Shown here: positions 45,329 to 57,212 of the stretch, one piece after another
How positions within the stretch are numbered: position 1 is the first letter of the stretch
How the letters are laid out: each line of letters begins with the position of its first letter
Source: Galeopsis tetrahit
Lineage: Eukaryota > Streptophyta > Magnoliopsida > Lamiales > Lamiaceae
Direction: 5' to 3'
NCBI GenBank assembly: GCA_963675135.1
Contig: OY776125.1
Coordinates: 40,516,513-40,580,512, forward strand
Length of the DNA: 64,000 bases
Notes under the pieces: generated by a model
The model's input: the letters and a program-made list of their open reading frames with translations, nothing else
What the model was told of the DNA's origin: nothing
Database searches by the model: none
Position numbers and translations under genes: made by a program

Positions 45329-48300
45329 GCCTTGTGTGCTGGAACGCACGTGGAATTTGCAGCCCTCGTGCGTTCGGTCATCTTAGTAGGTTAGTTAATC
45401 GTTATCGTCCTTATCTTTTGTTTATTTATGAAGCCAAGTGTTCGTTTGCTTTTGCTAATAGTTTGAAGGTTAGGTTAGGTTTAATTTATGTTTCTGTGTT
45501 GATGCTATTGGACGATCGGGTGGTCTTATTGTAATTTGGAATGAATGGAATGTCTCGATTCTGTCCTATTCTTCTGGACATGTGGACTGTTTGATTAATG
45601 ATTTATAATCACAATGGCGTTTTACGAGGTTTTATGGGAACCCTTCGGTTGTTCTTAGAAATTCTTCCTGGTGTTTGCTTAAACGTTTAAAAAATTATTC
45701 TAAAAGAGTCCCTAAAGCTTGGTTGGTGGGAGGTGATTTCAATGAAACCCTCTTTTATGATGAAAAAATGGGAGGGGATAGAAACTCTTGTGACATGATG
45801 TATCGTTTTCAAGAAGCACTTTACTTTAATAATCTTTCAACCCTCAGAACTTCTGGGCCAAAGTTTACTTGGTATAATAAACGACGTGGTGAGAATTTGA
45901 TCAAAGAAAGGCTGGACAGATTTGTGGCTAATCCCGAATGGAGTTCTCTTTTTCCTCGGTATGATGTAAAAACTCTAAATTTTTTGGGTTCTAATCACCG
46001 CCCAATTTTATTGTCTTGCTCCCTTGCTCATAAGAACTGTTCTAATACAACATCTTACCAATTCAAATTTGAGAATCATTGGCTTAAAGAGTCTGACTTC
46101 AAAGAGATGTTTGATAAATTTTGGCTTAGCAAAAATCCGGATAACAACATTAATTCAATGTTGGATTCTTGTGGTAAAATGCTTAATAAATGGGGCAAAA
46201 TCAAAGGTGGTAATTTGGAAACAAGAATCAAGAAAATTCATAATTGCTTGGCATCTGAGCTAAATAAAGAAAATTCTTACCTTGACATGTGTAAAGTTGG
46301 ACAGATGGAACAAGAGTTGGAAAAATTATACACTCAAGAAGAATGGTTCTGGAAGCAAAGAACACGAGTGTCTTGGCTGAAGGAGGGCGACCGAAACACC
46401 AGATTTTTTCATTCGAAAGAAAATTTGAGAAGAAAATTAAACTCTATTATGGGCGTATTTGATAAGTCTGGTACATTGATTTCGAGTGATAGAGAAACAA
46501 AAGAGGAGTTTATGAGTTACTTCAAAAACCTGTTTAGCTCTTCAATGCCTAATCATGTGGATATTTTTGAAGCAACAAGGGTTATAAAATGCTCACTATC
46601 GAATGAGAATCGTATTTCCTGAATGTACCTTTCACTAAGGAAGAAATTGCTAGAGCAGTGGGGGATTTGAATCCGTGGAAAGCACCCGGACCTAATGGCT
46701 TCCCGACCTCATTTTATCAATCCAACTGGTCTACTATTGGCAGTGAAATTTCGGGAATGATGCTTCGAGTTCTCAACGAGGGAGAATCACTTAAGGAATG
46801 GAATAAGACGATTATATCCCTCATCCCAAAGGTGGTTAATCCAAGTAGGGTTTCCCATTTTAGATCCATTAGCCTTTGTAATGTTAGTTACAAAATTCTT
46901 GCTCGTACTGTTACAAATAGGCTTAAGAGGGTGATGGATGAAATTATTGATCACACCCAAAGTGCTTTCATACCTGGGAGATTAATTTCGGACAACATTC
47001 TGGCAGCGTTTGAAGGAATGTATTGGCTAAGATCCTCAAAGAGCAAAGGAGGCTATGCTGCACTAAAGCTATAGATGAGCAAAGCATACGACAAGATTGA
47101 GTGGCCTTTTTTGAAAGAAGCTATGCGACGGCTGGGTTTCTCGGAAAAATGGGGTAATCTTATTTTTAATTGCATTTCAACAGTTTCATATAGTATCAAG
47201 ATTAATGAGACAATTTATGGTTTTTTTGAGCCAACAATAGGCTTACGTCAAGGAGATCCACTGTCTCCGTATCTTTTTGTAATTTTTGCTCTAAGTCTTA
47301 TTATTTCAGAAGTTATTGAAAATAAGGCTATTAGTGGAATCAGAATTGCAAGAACAGCCTCTATGCTTTCACACTTGTTTTTTGCCAATGATAGTCTTCT
47401 CTTTCTCAAAGCAAAGATTTCCGAGTGTAGGAATTTGAAAAGATATCTTCAAATTTATGAAAAGGCATCTGGTCAAGTGGTGAATTTTGAGAAATCAGCT
47501 ATCACATTCAGCCCATGCACCCTTCCTCAAAACATTCAGGAAATCAAGACTATACTTGGTGTTCGTTCTACCCAAGGACACGATTTATACCTGGGATTAC
47601 CCACCCTTACAACTCAAGCAAAGAGAATTAAATTTGGGTATCTCTTGGATAGAGTCCGAAAAAAGTTCATGTCTTGGGGTCATAATTTTTTTTTCAAAAG
47701 GAGGAAGAGGGGTGCTTATAAAAGCCGTACTTCAAGCTATTCCATCTTATGCCATGACGTGTTTTCATATACCTGTCTCTATTTTCTCAGATATAGAAAA
47801 AGCTATGGCTAATTTCTGGTGGGGAGAACAGGAAAATCATAAAAAGCTCCATTGGACTAAGTGGAAGGAACTTTGTAAACCTAAGGTAGATGGGGGCCTT
47901 GGATTTCGATGCATGGTTTCTTTCAACAAGGCGCTTCTTGCAAATCAACTTTGGAGGATCATAAATAATCCACAAACGCTGGTAAGTAGGATTTTTAAAG
48001 CTCGTTATTTCAGACATGTTGATATTATGGATGCAGGTATTGGAACAAATTCTTCTTATGTCTTGCGGTCCCTATTATGGAGTAGGGATGTTCTGGAGAG
48101 TGGTATTAGATGGAAAATTGGTAATGGCAGAAGCATAAAAATTCTTAAGGGCAGTTGGCTTGGATTAGTTGGCAAAATGAAGGACGAATCACCTCTCGAA
48201 TTGCTAGTGCCTCAACAGTTAGCAGGTTTATCAAATATGATTACTCATGGGATAAGGACCTTATTATACAAGCTTTTCTTCCACACGAAGCTGATGCAAT

Positions 48301-49297
48301 TGTGAGTACACCTTTATTTGGTGCAAATGAAGAGGATCAACACTACTGACATGGGAATTCCTCAGGAAAATATTCGGTTGCTTCGGGGTATTCTTCCATT
48401 ATATAGAATGATATATCACCTAAGAAGTTGTTGGAACCAGGTCCTTCAACTGTTAATCCAGATAAGGCACTACTTAAGAGATTATGGAAGCTTGATGTGC
48501 CTCCTAAAATTTGCATACTTGGGTGGAAGCTGATTAAGGGCGTTGTGGCGACAGAAGGTAATCTATCTGACCATCATATTCCATTATCTCCTCTTTGCGG
48601 ATGTTGTGGGGTTATTTTTGCAGATTCAATACATGCTATTTTTAGATGTGCGTTCGCAAAAAGAGCATGGAAGAAACATGGCTTATGGAAGGACATCTGC
48701 ACTCACCTTAGAGGTAGCATTAGTGATTTTTGCTTTCCATGGATAAAAAGGAACCATCTAATGGAGTGGCATTGGTCTTGGTAATACCTTGGGCAGTTTG
48801 GAGGGAAAGGTGCGACTGGCTTCACTTCGGAAATAATGATTGCCTTCAGAAAAGAATTTTCCCTTCCATCAACATTGACTTTGCCATTAATTATTGGGAG
48901 GACTTTCTAGATAAAAAAATTGGGAAAGTGTTTCACTAGTAATCTCTCCAAAAAGATGGAAGGAGGAATGGATTTTGGAAAAAAGAATTTGCTTTTTACG
49001 GACGCTGCCTATAATCCTGAAAATAACTTCTACGCAATTGGGTTTGCTTTATTTTGTGAGATGGGAATTGTTTTATTCGCAGGTTTTCAGAAAATTCTCA
49101 ATCCTGGATCGATTATAGCAACTGAATTGAAAGCTATTGAAGTTGGATTACAAAAATGCTCTTCCCTCAGTCTTGATATTCATGGAATAAAATCTGATGC
49201 TACTGCAGTTGTTGATGCAATTAATTCAGTGTTTTCCTCGAAGGGTTTGAGAACTCTATTACAATTAGTATTAAACAATTACTTAGAACAACCTTAG

Positions 49298-50427
49298 TGT
49301 TGGAGAAATTGGGTTTTATTCAATTTCTTAATATTTAATTGATTATTAATTAATCAATTATTTGAGGGTATGAATATTTAATTTTCGAGGAATTAAATGT
49401 TATAGGATCGTTCTACTCTTAGAGTAGATGATCGTAGTATATTTAAAATCTCAAAACCGAATTTCGGTGAGTGAGAAATTAATGTACGAAGATTAAGACA
49501 AAGTGATGCATTGAGATTAGTGTTAATAACTATCCCACATTGATAAATGTGAAAATTAATTTCCTCCTTATTAATAAGAGTTAGTTAAGAGAGTTCAAAT
49601 TGTAGTGACTATTGAACCATTCAATTACCCACACGCGCGCGCGCCGCCTGCCCGTGGGGCCGGGCCCGGGTCCGTGGGTCTGGGTCTTGGATTTGGATCT
49701 TGGCAATTGGACTTTGGGCTTGTTGGGGCCCATCTATATTTTTAGAGCTCTAAAGTTTTGGGTCTTGGCCCATACGAAATTAGTTACAGCCCAATACGAA
49801 TCCAGCTCAAATCGAGTTTGAATTTGAATTTGAAACTGCTGCCTTAATACTAATACTTGGAGGTTGCCATTTCTGACATAATGTGGTTCTGACATAATGT
49901 GGTGGCAATTACTGCCATAAATGCCAATGTCAGCCTGCTCTCTACCTGGGTGACACTACCTATAAATAGGAGTGCATTGTTTTGGAAAAACACACAATTT
50001 TAGCAAGCATAAAATACTTGAAAATTTCCAGCAAAACTGCATCCCGTTTTCCAGCATTTTGCATTGCATTTTAGAGTGCAGTCCAGTTCAGACTTGTTTC
50101 AGTTCGTCGGAGCTTTGTACGTTGCGGTGTTGCTCGTGCAAAGTCGAAGCCATTTTACCTTTCGAAACATCTCGTCAAACCGTGAACACTAGCCGGGACG
50201 TGATTGTTTTACGGAAAAAGGTATAACCTTGACTCGACTATTTTTTCCTTAGCTTCTTTTCTGTTTCTTCAGTGCTGCTATTCAAGAAAAATCGGACCTG
50301 CTATTCCTAGAACCTGCCTAAAGAAGAAAGTTGTCTCTTTTGGAAAGTTAGAAGAATTTAAAGACATTGTAATTCCTTTATTTTCTGTCTATTTTGTAAG
50401 CCATTGTTGGTAACATATAAACCAACA
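49298..50427 (+). repeat. Solo LTR in the LINE RNase H region (1130 bp)
   Basis: It runs TGTTGGAGAAATT to AAACCAACA and is flanked by exact CTTAG (49293-49297 and 50428-50432). It has a TATA box at 49961-49970 and a GC-rich patch at 49630-49690. It belongs to a different family from the other LTRs in the window. No PBS or internal sequence is present, so it arose by LTR-LTR recombination. Confidence 0.93.
49961..49970 (+). promoter_or_regulatory. TATA box of the solo LTR
   Basis: TATAAATAGG followed about 30 bases on by ATTGTTTTGG. This is a typical plant LTR core promoter and could drive transcription rightwards. Confidence 0.6.
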
Positions 50428-50606
50428 CTTAGTATGGGACTGTTAGTACTTACCTAGAAGTCAAAACAAATTAGCTCATGCCCTGGCACAGATGTCTCAG
50501 AATTCTTCAAGTTCTCAAGATTGGATTGGAGATGATATTCCCCAATATTTTAAGGAGTTTGTTTTGTAATTTTCCTCTTTTGTTACTCCTTGTAGTACTT
50601 CAAAAA

Positions 50607-50622
50607 GAGTTAAGGAACTAAA
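50607..50622. repeat. LINE target-site duplication, right copy
   Basis: GAGTTAAGGAACTAAA; partner of 41804-41819. Confidence 0.88.
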
Positions 50623-50910
50623 CAAATATTTTACCCACATAATTAACCAATTACCTAGATTACAATCTTATATTTAATTAAAAAAAAAAAAAGCGTTTAT
50701 CGTGTAACTTTACCATATCTGAATTTTGGTTCTATTAACTTTTTAGATTTTTTTAATTGTCATAGTAACATTTAATTGTTTGTTTTTTTGGTTCTACAAC
50801 GACCATTGAAGGTCACACACATCCGATTAATCAATCCGTCTTTGTTATGTGGACAAATTCGAGGTGCCATGCCATTTTATCGGCTAGATTACCTGATATA
50901 TATTGCTGGT
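50623..50910. repeat. Right part of the old dispersed repeat interrupted by the LINE
   Basis: Aligns with 62770-63070 (shared ATTTTACCCA, TAGATTACAATCTT, GTGTAACTTTAC, GAGGTGC, ACCTGATATATATTGC). It continues the repeat whose left part ends at the LINE's left target duplication. Confidence 0.75.
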
Positions 50911-51880
50911 CATAGGATCAAAAGATCGAAAGTGTGTTGAGTTATATAATTATTTCCAAAATTTAAAAGTCAGACCTAAACTAAAATTGATAAAACAAAA
51001 AACTTCATAAAAAATTACTTTTTCATGAATTCAATTCAAATAAAATCTCTCTCTCTCTAATTTGTGAATGACTCGTGTTCGGTTCGAAAAAAGATTAAAA
51101 TAGATTTGAATTGAAGTTAATCAAGTTGAGTTTTGAGCTCACAAATATTCAGCTCGAAAGGCTCGCGAGTCTAATCAAGTCTGGACAATATTTACTATGT
51201 TTTCATTAATATATAATTTATATTTATATACAGATAATCGAGTCGATTCGAACCGAGCTTTAGTTTATTTTGTCATTAATTATATTAAAAAAAATATGTT
51301 CTACAACTAATTTTAAAAATTATATCTGTAATCGAGACGAGATCGAATTTATCGAATTTCTTATTAAATCGAGTTAACCTTTGAAATTTTAAACTCGATC
51401 AAGTTGAATTTCGAACTTCGTATATAACAATCGAGTCGAATTTAGAGTTCTAACACTATTCAACTCATTTACCATCATGAGCACAAACCACAAAATAATG
51501 GGTCGTATTCACAAATTACTTTTTCTCCTAATTTTTTAGGTCCAATAAAGCGGTGAGGTGTAATCTGATCAACTTTTATACTTCCAAAAGCATTTTGACG
51601 ATTAAGATAATATATAAAACCTGACGACTAACGAGAGGTATGATCTGTCTTTATGTATTAATTAGGTGACAGAATAAAATATGTTAACTAGATTGACTAA
51701 TTACTTGGCTCATGAGATCATCCATAATTGATCACATATTAATATTAATAGAAAATTAATATAAATAAATTGTTTTTTTAATTTATTTGTCATTAGCTCT
51801 AGAATTAGTACTACTACTACTATATATATATATTCATAGACCTTGCCGCCTCAAAGCCTTAATTAGTTGCAATAGGCAGT
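50911..51880. other. AT-rich intergenic and putative promoter of the next gene
   Basis: Bases 51060-51450 hold scattered CGAGTCGA / TCGAATTT motifs in both orientations, possibly a decayed foldback element. Bases 51820-51840 carry a TATATATATATATTCA run about 40 bases before the ATG of the following gene, a plausible TATA region. No other gene is seen. Confidence 0.5.
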
Positions 51881-52324
51881 ATGGGTTCTTCCTTGTACAA
51901 AAGTATATTTCTAATAGTTCCCACCTTCATCACCTTACTCCAATTAATAAATCAAGACAACAACATTATTAATAATAATACCAAAACCCCCCTAGGTCCC
52001 ATGATCATGGGAGTTTCAGTTTGGAGTTCACTCATCTTGTACCTCGCCTCCACCGGGCAGCTCTCCTCCTTGTTCAGTCGACGTTGCGTAATCTTGGGTG
52101 CAGGGAACGCGCTGGTTGCATCATTAGCGTCACTTTTAATCCCCTGCCGACTTAGGCCTCTACTCTATTTCCTCTTCATTTGCATTTCTGCTTCTCCGAT
52201 CATCTATTCCTTTATCAAAAAACTTCATAGAAGACGACTGCACTGCTACCACTGCTACTTTTGCCGAATTTATAATTGCATTACATCTTTCTTTCAACCG
52301 CCGCCACACCTACTTCCTGTGTAA
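51881..52324 (+). CDS. Small predicted membrane protein, 147 aa, single exon
   Basis: An uninterrupted frame from ATGGGTTCTTCC to TAA. The protein has about three to four hydrophobic segments: near residues 5-24 (LYKSIFLIVPTFITLLQLI), 39-58 (IMGVSVWSSLILYLAS), 68-88 (VILGAGNALVASLASLLIP) and 93-110 (LLYFLFICISASPIIYSFI). It ends in a basic, His/Cys-rich cytosolic-type tail (KKLHRRRLHCYHCYFC). An upstream TATA run and a downstream AATAAA (near 52341) fit a real transcription unit. Codon use is balanced and GC-richer than the flanks. I do not recognise the family, and orientation in the membrane and function are unknown. It is the best candidate for an intact host gene here, but it could be a chance frame. 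Confidence 0.55.
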   Translation: MGSSLYKSIFLIVPTFITLLQLINQDNNIINNNTKTPLGPMIMGVSVWSSLILYLASTGQLSSLFSRRCVILGAGNALVASLASLLIPCRLRPLLYFLFICISASPIIYSFIKKLHRRRLHCYHCYFCRIYNCITSFFQPPPHLLPV

Positions 52325-52670
52325 CCTACCTACTCTTATAAATAAAACTTGCATTGCATTGCATGGCTACCTTATTATTAAATGTTTCATGGCATGTATA
52401 ATATTAACATCTATGCAATTTCCATCTGATATGTATTTTTATGATATCATTTGCTTTTCACCTTTATATGTCACTACAAAAAAAAAAAAATAACGGTCTG
52501 ATTTGCATACTAAAATTTAGAGACGGATATCCAATCCGTCTCTAACAGGTACGGATTATATACGAATTTGTTAAAAAAATGAGATTTGAAAACGAAAATA
52601 AAATTGTCGCTCATTATAAATGAATTAGATACGATTTTTAGTTTCGAGAGTTTTAGATACGGATACCACT

Positions 52671-52865
52671 CACTACAAGAAAAATGACTTTTAATGACAT
52701 AATTCCTGTCATTATAGCTTCTCTAGCTAAAACTCTTTAGTGACAGTAATTGACTTTTAGTGAGAGGTCCTATCATTAATTCTCAAATTCATGTCACTAA
52801 AGACTTTTAACTAGAGAAGCAATAATGAGAGGATGTTATCACTAAAAGTCAGCTTTCTTGTAGTG
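52671..52865. mobile_element. Miniature CACTA element (195 bp)
   Basis: CACTACAAGAAAAATGACTT pairs with the inverted right end (CACTACAAGAAAGCTGACTT). Flanks are ACT and ATT, an imperfect 3-bp duplication. It is non-coding. Confidence 0.85.
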
Positions 52866-53076
52866 ATTGTCTCTAATCAGTCAAAGTTTTCTTCCCACCA
52901 TAAAACGAGTCATAGTGGTGCACGAAATTTGAAATTTTGATTTGATACCGAATTTTACCGTCTCCAATCGATATCTAATTAGTCAAATGGTAAAATTAAA
53001 TACAAAATAAAATTCAAACCTTTTAAATTGATTTTTTTATTTATTTTAATTATTATTTACTATTTAATAATACGTA

Positions 53077-53267
53077 CTCCTCCAGTACACAAAAAATATG
53101 TCCACTTTCATTATTTTTCTATCCACCAAAAGTATGTTTATTTCCTTATATAAAATCAATCACTTTATTTTTATCTTGCAACAACCCCACAACACCCTTA
53201 CTTTATTTATTTTTTTCTTAAAACTTGTGCTCAGCCAAAGAGGCATAGTTTTCGTGGACGGAGAGAG
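53077..53267. mobile_element. Diverged Stowaway-like MITE (191 bp)
   Basis: CTCCTCCAGTACAC at the left and GTGGACGGAGAGAG at the right, with TA on both sides (53075-53076, 53268-53269). The TIRs are degenerate, so it is an older copy. Confidence 0.75.
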
Positions 53268-53284
53268 TAATATGTATCATTTTA

Positions 53285-53830
53285 ATTTAAAAAATATAAA
53301 AATATTTAATTATAAGATGACATATATATCTAGAATTGTCAAATAGGTCGGACCGGGCTGGATTGGGTCCGCTGGTCTGGCCCATTACCCGTTGGGGATG
53401 TATATTTCCTTCGAATTGGGTCGGGCCCAAACTGGGTCGAGTTGGGGTGAGTCGGGCCGAGACCAAAATGGGATGTACCGGGATGAGTCGGACCGGACCC
53501 AAATTGGGCTGGGTCAGGCCGAGTCGATTTGGGCTAGGGATGGGCGGGTTGGGTTTAGACTGGTCTCGAATTGGATTGGGCTTTCTCTCAGACCTCGAGA
53601 TCTACGACCCAGGTAACTCAAAAAAAAAAAAAACTCTTAAGATATTTTTAATATTTTTAGATATAATATAAGAATATTTCAGTAATTTTATATACAGTAT
53701 ATTTTTTAAAAAATAAATATTTTATCTAATGATGAAGTTCGATCGAACATGGCAAAGCAAAATGATGTGTCAACTTTTAATTGGACATTTATTATAAGAT
53801 AGGGTGAACCCCATCTCACGATAGAAAACC
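53285..53830. repeat. GGGCC-rich dispersed repeat, third and diverged copy
   Basis: Same start (AATATTTAATTATAAGATGACATA), GC-rich core and end (AGATAGGGTGAACCCC) as 28800-29275, with many substitutions. As the only copy outside the tandem duplication, it helps define the element's limits. Confidence 0.75.
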
Positions 53831-53939
53831 CTTTAAAAGTTACAATTTTAATATATGTGAAAGAAATAAATTAAATGAATTAAAAAAATGGTCAAAAGAA
53901 TATACATGTACAATTAATATTAAAAGAAAAAATAAAAGA

Positions 53940-54180
53940 GTTACCTGTCAAAGTGGCGGGTGCCCAGCATTGGGTGCTCACCTAACTGGGCTCAATTCCC
54001 ACATAGACCAATTAAATGGTCATTTAAATAGTTGAGGGGAGAGGGTGGTTGCAGGGTGGGTATGGGGGGAGGGTTCAGTCAGTGGGTTCGGGTTGGGTTG
54101 GTGGGTGTGGGTCGGTCGGTCGGCGGGTTCGGGTTTGGTCGATGGGTGTGGGTTGGTGGGTGTAAGCTACGGATTTAGAG
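53940..54180. repeat. G-rich low-complexity stretch
   Basis: Runs of GGGTTGGTGGGTGTGGGTCGG type at 54030-54170. Possible G-quadruplex former; no gene seen. Confidence 0.6.
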
Positions 54181-54228
54181 TCGGCAAAATGTCGTTTTTA
54201 ATTAGAAATGAAATTTGAAATGGATTCT

Positions 54229-55675
54229 CACTACAAAAAAAGAGGTTTTTAGTATCGGAAAATTTGTATCTGTTGCATTTTCTGATACTAAATCTAACCC
54301 TTTGGTATCAACTAAAAATCTTATGATACTACCTTCATTCTTGGTATCAAAAAAATATTTTTTGATACTATAAAATTTATAGCATCCGTTATTTAATGAT
54401 ACTAATATTGTTTTTGCATCACAAATTTATTTATTGATACTACTTAGTTTTAGGATCAAATACTTTTTCGATACTACTTATCATTGGTATCGAAAATTAA
54501 ATTTATGATACCATTAACTTTATAGCATCCACCACTTATTTGATACTATTATTATTTTAGTATTAGTAATTTATTTATTAATACAACTTATTTTTTTGTA
54601 TCAAATAATTTTTTGATACTACTTATCATTGGTTTCGGAAATTAAATTTCCGATACCATTAATTTTATAGCATCTAATATTATTTTGATACTATTATTAT
54701 TTTAGTATTAATAATTTATTTATTGGTACTACTTATTTTTTTGCTTCAAATATATTTTTTGATACTACTTATCATTGGCATCAAAAATTTAATTTTCGAT
54801 ACTATTAACTTTATAGCATCCACCACTTTTTCGATACTATTACTATTTTTGTATTAGTAATTTATTTAATGATACTGCTTATTTTTTGTATTAAATAATA
54901 TTTTTGATACTACTTATCATTGGTATCGAAAATTAAATTTTCGATACTATTAATTTTGTTTTTAGTATCAGTGTATTTTTATTGACACCACTTATTTTTT
55001 TGTATCAAATAAATTTGTTGATACTACTAATAATTGGTATCGGAAATTAAATTTCTGATATTATTAATTTTATTTTTAGTATTAGTAATTTTCTTATGGA
55101 TACCAACTATTCTTTTGCATCGATTAATTTTTTTGATACTACTTATTATTAGTATGGGAAATTAAATTTTCGATACTATTAATTTTATTTTTAGTATTAG
55201 TAATTTTCTTATTGATACCACTTATTTTTTTGTATCGAATAATTATTTTGACACTATTTATCATTGGTATCGGAAATTAACTTTCCGATACTATTAATTT
55301 TATTTTTAGTATTAATAATTTTCTTATTGATATCAACTAATCTTTTGCATCAAATAATTTTTTTGATACTATTTATTATTAGTATCGGAAACTAAATTTT
55401 TGATACTATTAATTTTATTGTTAGTATTAATAATTTTCTTATTGATACTACTTATTTGTTTTGTATCAAATAATTTTTTTGATACTATTTATTATTGATA
55501 TGAGAAATTAAATTTTGGATACTCTTAATTTTATAACATTAACCATTTTAAATAATATTATTATTAATACCATTTTTTTATTAATTTTTTTAAATAGTAA
55601 TGATGGTTGGTATCTGATATAAACTTCCGATACCAATATGTCCAAAAAAAAAAAAAAAAAAAAAACTTCCGATAC
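54229..55675. repeat. Left subterminal array of the CACTA element
   Basis: About ten degenerate units of roughly 115-125 bp built on TTGATACTACTTATCATTGG and GGAAATTAAATTTCCGATAC. TTTGATACTA occurs dozens of times in this array and, inverted, in the right one. Such repeats are the expected binding sites for the CACTA accessory protein. Confidence 0.88.
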
Positions 55676-55739
55676 CAATTGCGACGTTAAAAGAATTAGT
55701 ATTCAAAGTTTTTATGGTGTCTCCTTCCTAAAGTCAAAA

Positions 55740-56056
55740 CACAATTCGCCATTTCCATCCACGTCCTCATCTCTGGATCCGCCCTCTCCCACCGTGCGCC
55801 GTTCACCGTCGTAGGTCGTCGTTTACCGCCGTTTGCGACAGACTCGTTCCCCGGCCAGGTAAGCTTTAATTTAATTTCTAAGTTCTAGCTTCCACTAATT
55901 TAGGTAATTGCTCCTCAAAATAGGTATACCTGGAACCATTCTGTGACGCCGGGAATCTTCATCCGATCAATTATGCGGCGGATAGATCAACGTTCCGTTT
56001 AGAAATGAGTACCAACGAGCTCCTTCAAATTGAACCCGAGGAACATCAATTCCCAT
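55740..56056 (+). pseudogene. Captured 5' end of a VAP27-like gene
   Basis: GC-rich 5' UTR-like sequence (55740-55858) ends at a CCAG/GTAAG donor. A second exon begins after an AG at 55923. ATG is at 56005-56007, and 17 codons read MSTNELLQIEPEEHQFP plus one base before the donor GTACGT at 56057. This matches the start of plant VAP27 (VAMP-associated proteins, MSP domain, e.g. MST-DLL-IEP-E-QFPF as I recall it), which anchor ER membrane contact sites. The next exon, encoding FELKK..., is absent. Only the promoter-proximal part was captured. Function as a protein is not expected. Confidence 0.72.
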
Positions 56057-56629
56057 GTACGTGATAGGTTTTAATGTTTTTGTTCGTAATTTAGTTTCTT
56101 TATGTTCTGAAATTCTTTTGTTGTATTCCGGAAACGACGAAACTCTTACACAGTTCAGTGACGTTCTAGAGCCTTCGTGTTCATCGTTTCTGAGTTTAGT
56201 GATTCGCGTTCTCTAAGAGATTTTTGAATCGCAATTTCAGAGAAACTCAATGTGCTGCGATCTGTATTCCCCATGGTGGCACTGTACTATTTGTCGACTG
56301 ATTCCGAGTGACGGCTCGAGCTATTAGCGTTTCGCTTGGTCTCAGGCCGTGTTGCTGAGTTTTGGAGTTGAGGCCTCTGGTTTTGCGATTCTCCATATTG
56401 CACTTTGATCTGACTTGCATCTTCTATATATGACACAACCTGTTTTGCGGCACACCTCTACCAGGTTGTTGGCTTTCCCCTCTAAACTTTTAATTTGCTT
56501 TGCTTTCAGGCTAGATTGCTTTGGATTTTTGTTAGTAGTTTAGTTTGTCCCTGCATAAGCTAGGTGTTCCTTAGAAAGAAATATTTTAGTGCTGGTTTCT
56601 CATCTAGTATTGTAGTTATTTGTCCTTTG

Positions 56630-56725
56630 TGGAGAAATCCAAGCAAACTACATCTCGATCCTTTGTAAATGCTGTGGAGGAAGCCATTGATGAGTTATCG
56701 AGAAGGAGTAGTTTAGGTTTAGTGT
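56630..56725 (+). pseudogene. Unidentified exon-like sequence inside the CACTA element
   Basis: A plus-strand frame encodes SRSFVNAVEEAIDELSRRSS, a hydrophilic helix-like segment. It is flanked by T-rich, intron-like DNA. I do not recognise it; it may belong to the same captured gene as the two following exons. Confidence 0.4.
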
Positions 56726-56832
56726 GTCTCTGTAGAAAAGAGTTTAATTTCTGTCTGACCATCAACTGTAGAGGGATATTTCAGCGTGGGTGTGGGGGAT
56801 CCTGAGCCAGGGGTTTATGATTTCAGACTAGG

Positions 56833-57020
56833 GAGATGCTTTCTTTTGTACGGCGAATGAGCAGCGACTTATCGTTGATTCTATCCAGAATAAGGCAGTT
56901 GTTTTACCATCTAGAAAGACAAAGTTTGAAGAGTTTTACGAGACATATGCTCAGGCTTTTGGAAATGTACAGGTGCACCCACCTGCCCTACTGCCCCAGT
57001 GGTTATCGGTCCATCTAAAG
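56833..57020 (+). pseudogene. Unidentified captured exon
   Basis: An open plus-strand frame (EQRLIVDSIQNKAVVLPSRK, then FEEFYETYAQAFGN and PALLPQWLSVHLK) ends at a good donor, AAAG/GTAATG. In phase 0 it joins the exon at 57213. I cannot name the gene. It is unlike CACTA transposases I know, so I infer host capture. Confidence 0.5.
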
Positions 57021-57212
57021 GTAATGCTTCCTTTGAAATTTCTCAGGATTACATGGCGTGCACAGTATTCATGGTTTATGATAATCTAGTACAAACTAGT
57101 GCTTTATTTTAGCATTTCTCTTTCTTCCATATCTCAATGCATTGATATACACAAAGTCAATTGTTTATTGTGCATTAGTTGTTGCAAATCTTTACTTTCT
57201 TCATTGTATTAG

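Larger units (their letters stand above)
45325..50569 (+). pseudogene. LINE ORF2 (endonuclease, reverse transcriptase, RNase H), disabled
   Basis: Start MSLVCWNARGICSPRAF at 45325, overlapping the ORF1 stop. The APE-type endonuclease is in two frames (45325-45534, then 45675 onward with LVGGDFNETLF and LGSNHRPILLS). RT spans about 46630-47690 (WKAPGPNGFP, HTQSAFIPGRLISDN, GLRQGDPLSPYLF). The catalytic YADD-type motif reads FANDS at 47381-47395, so one catalytic Asp is Asn. A TAG at 47072-47074 replaces the conserved Asp codon before MSKAYDK. The C-terminal RT region is at 47700-48170, zf-RVT at 48428-48680 and RNase H (FTDAAYNP) at 48990-49297. RNase H is interrupted by a solo LTR and resumes at 50433, ending IGDDIPQYFKEFVL. 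Confidence 0.9.
41820..50606 (+). mobile_element. Full-length L1-type LINE with two solo LTR insertions, copy B
   Basis: Both ends are defined by a 16-bp duplication (41804-41819 and 50607-50622, one mismatch). The 3' end is a short A5 tail (CAAAAA). Without its two LTR insertions it is about 6.2 kb, a normal plant L1 size. Order: 5' UTR 41820-43806, ORF1 43807-45328, ORF2 45325-50569 (endonuclease, RT, zf-RVT, RNase H). Both ORFs are broken by frameshifts and stops. Confidence 0.92.

Noticed and set aside
54030..54170. Telomere-like G-rich repeat
   Set aside because: GGGTTGG and GGGTGTGG blocks are irregular and do not match plant TTTAGGG repeats.
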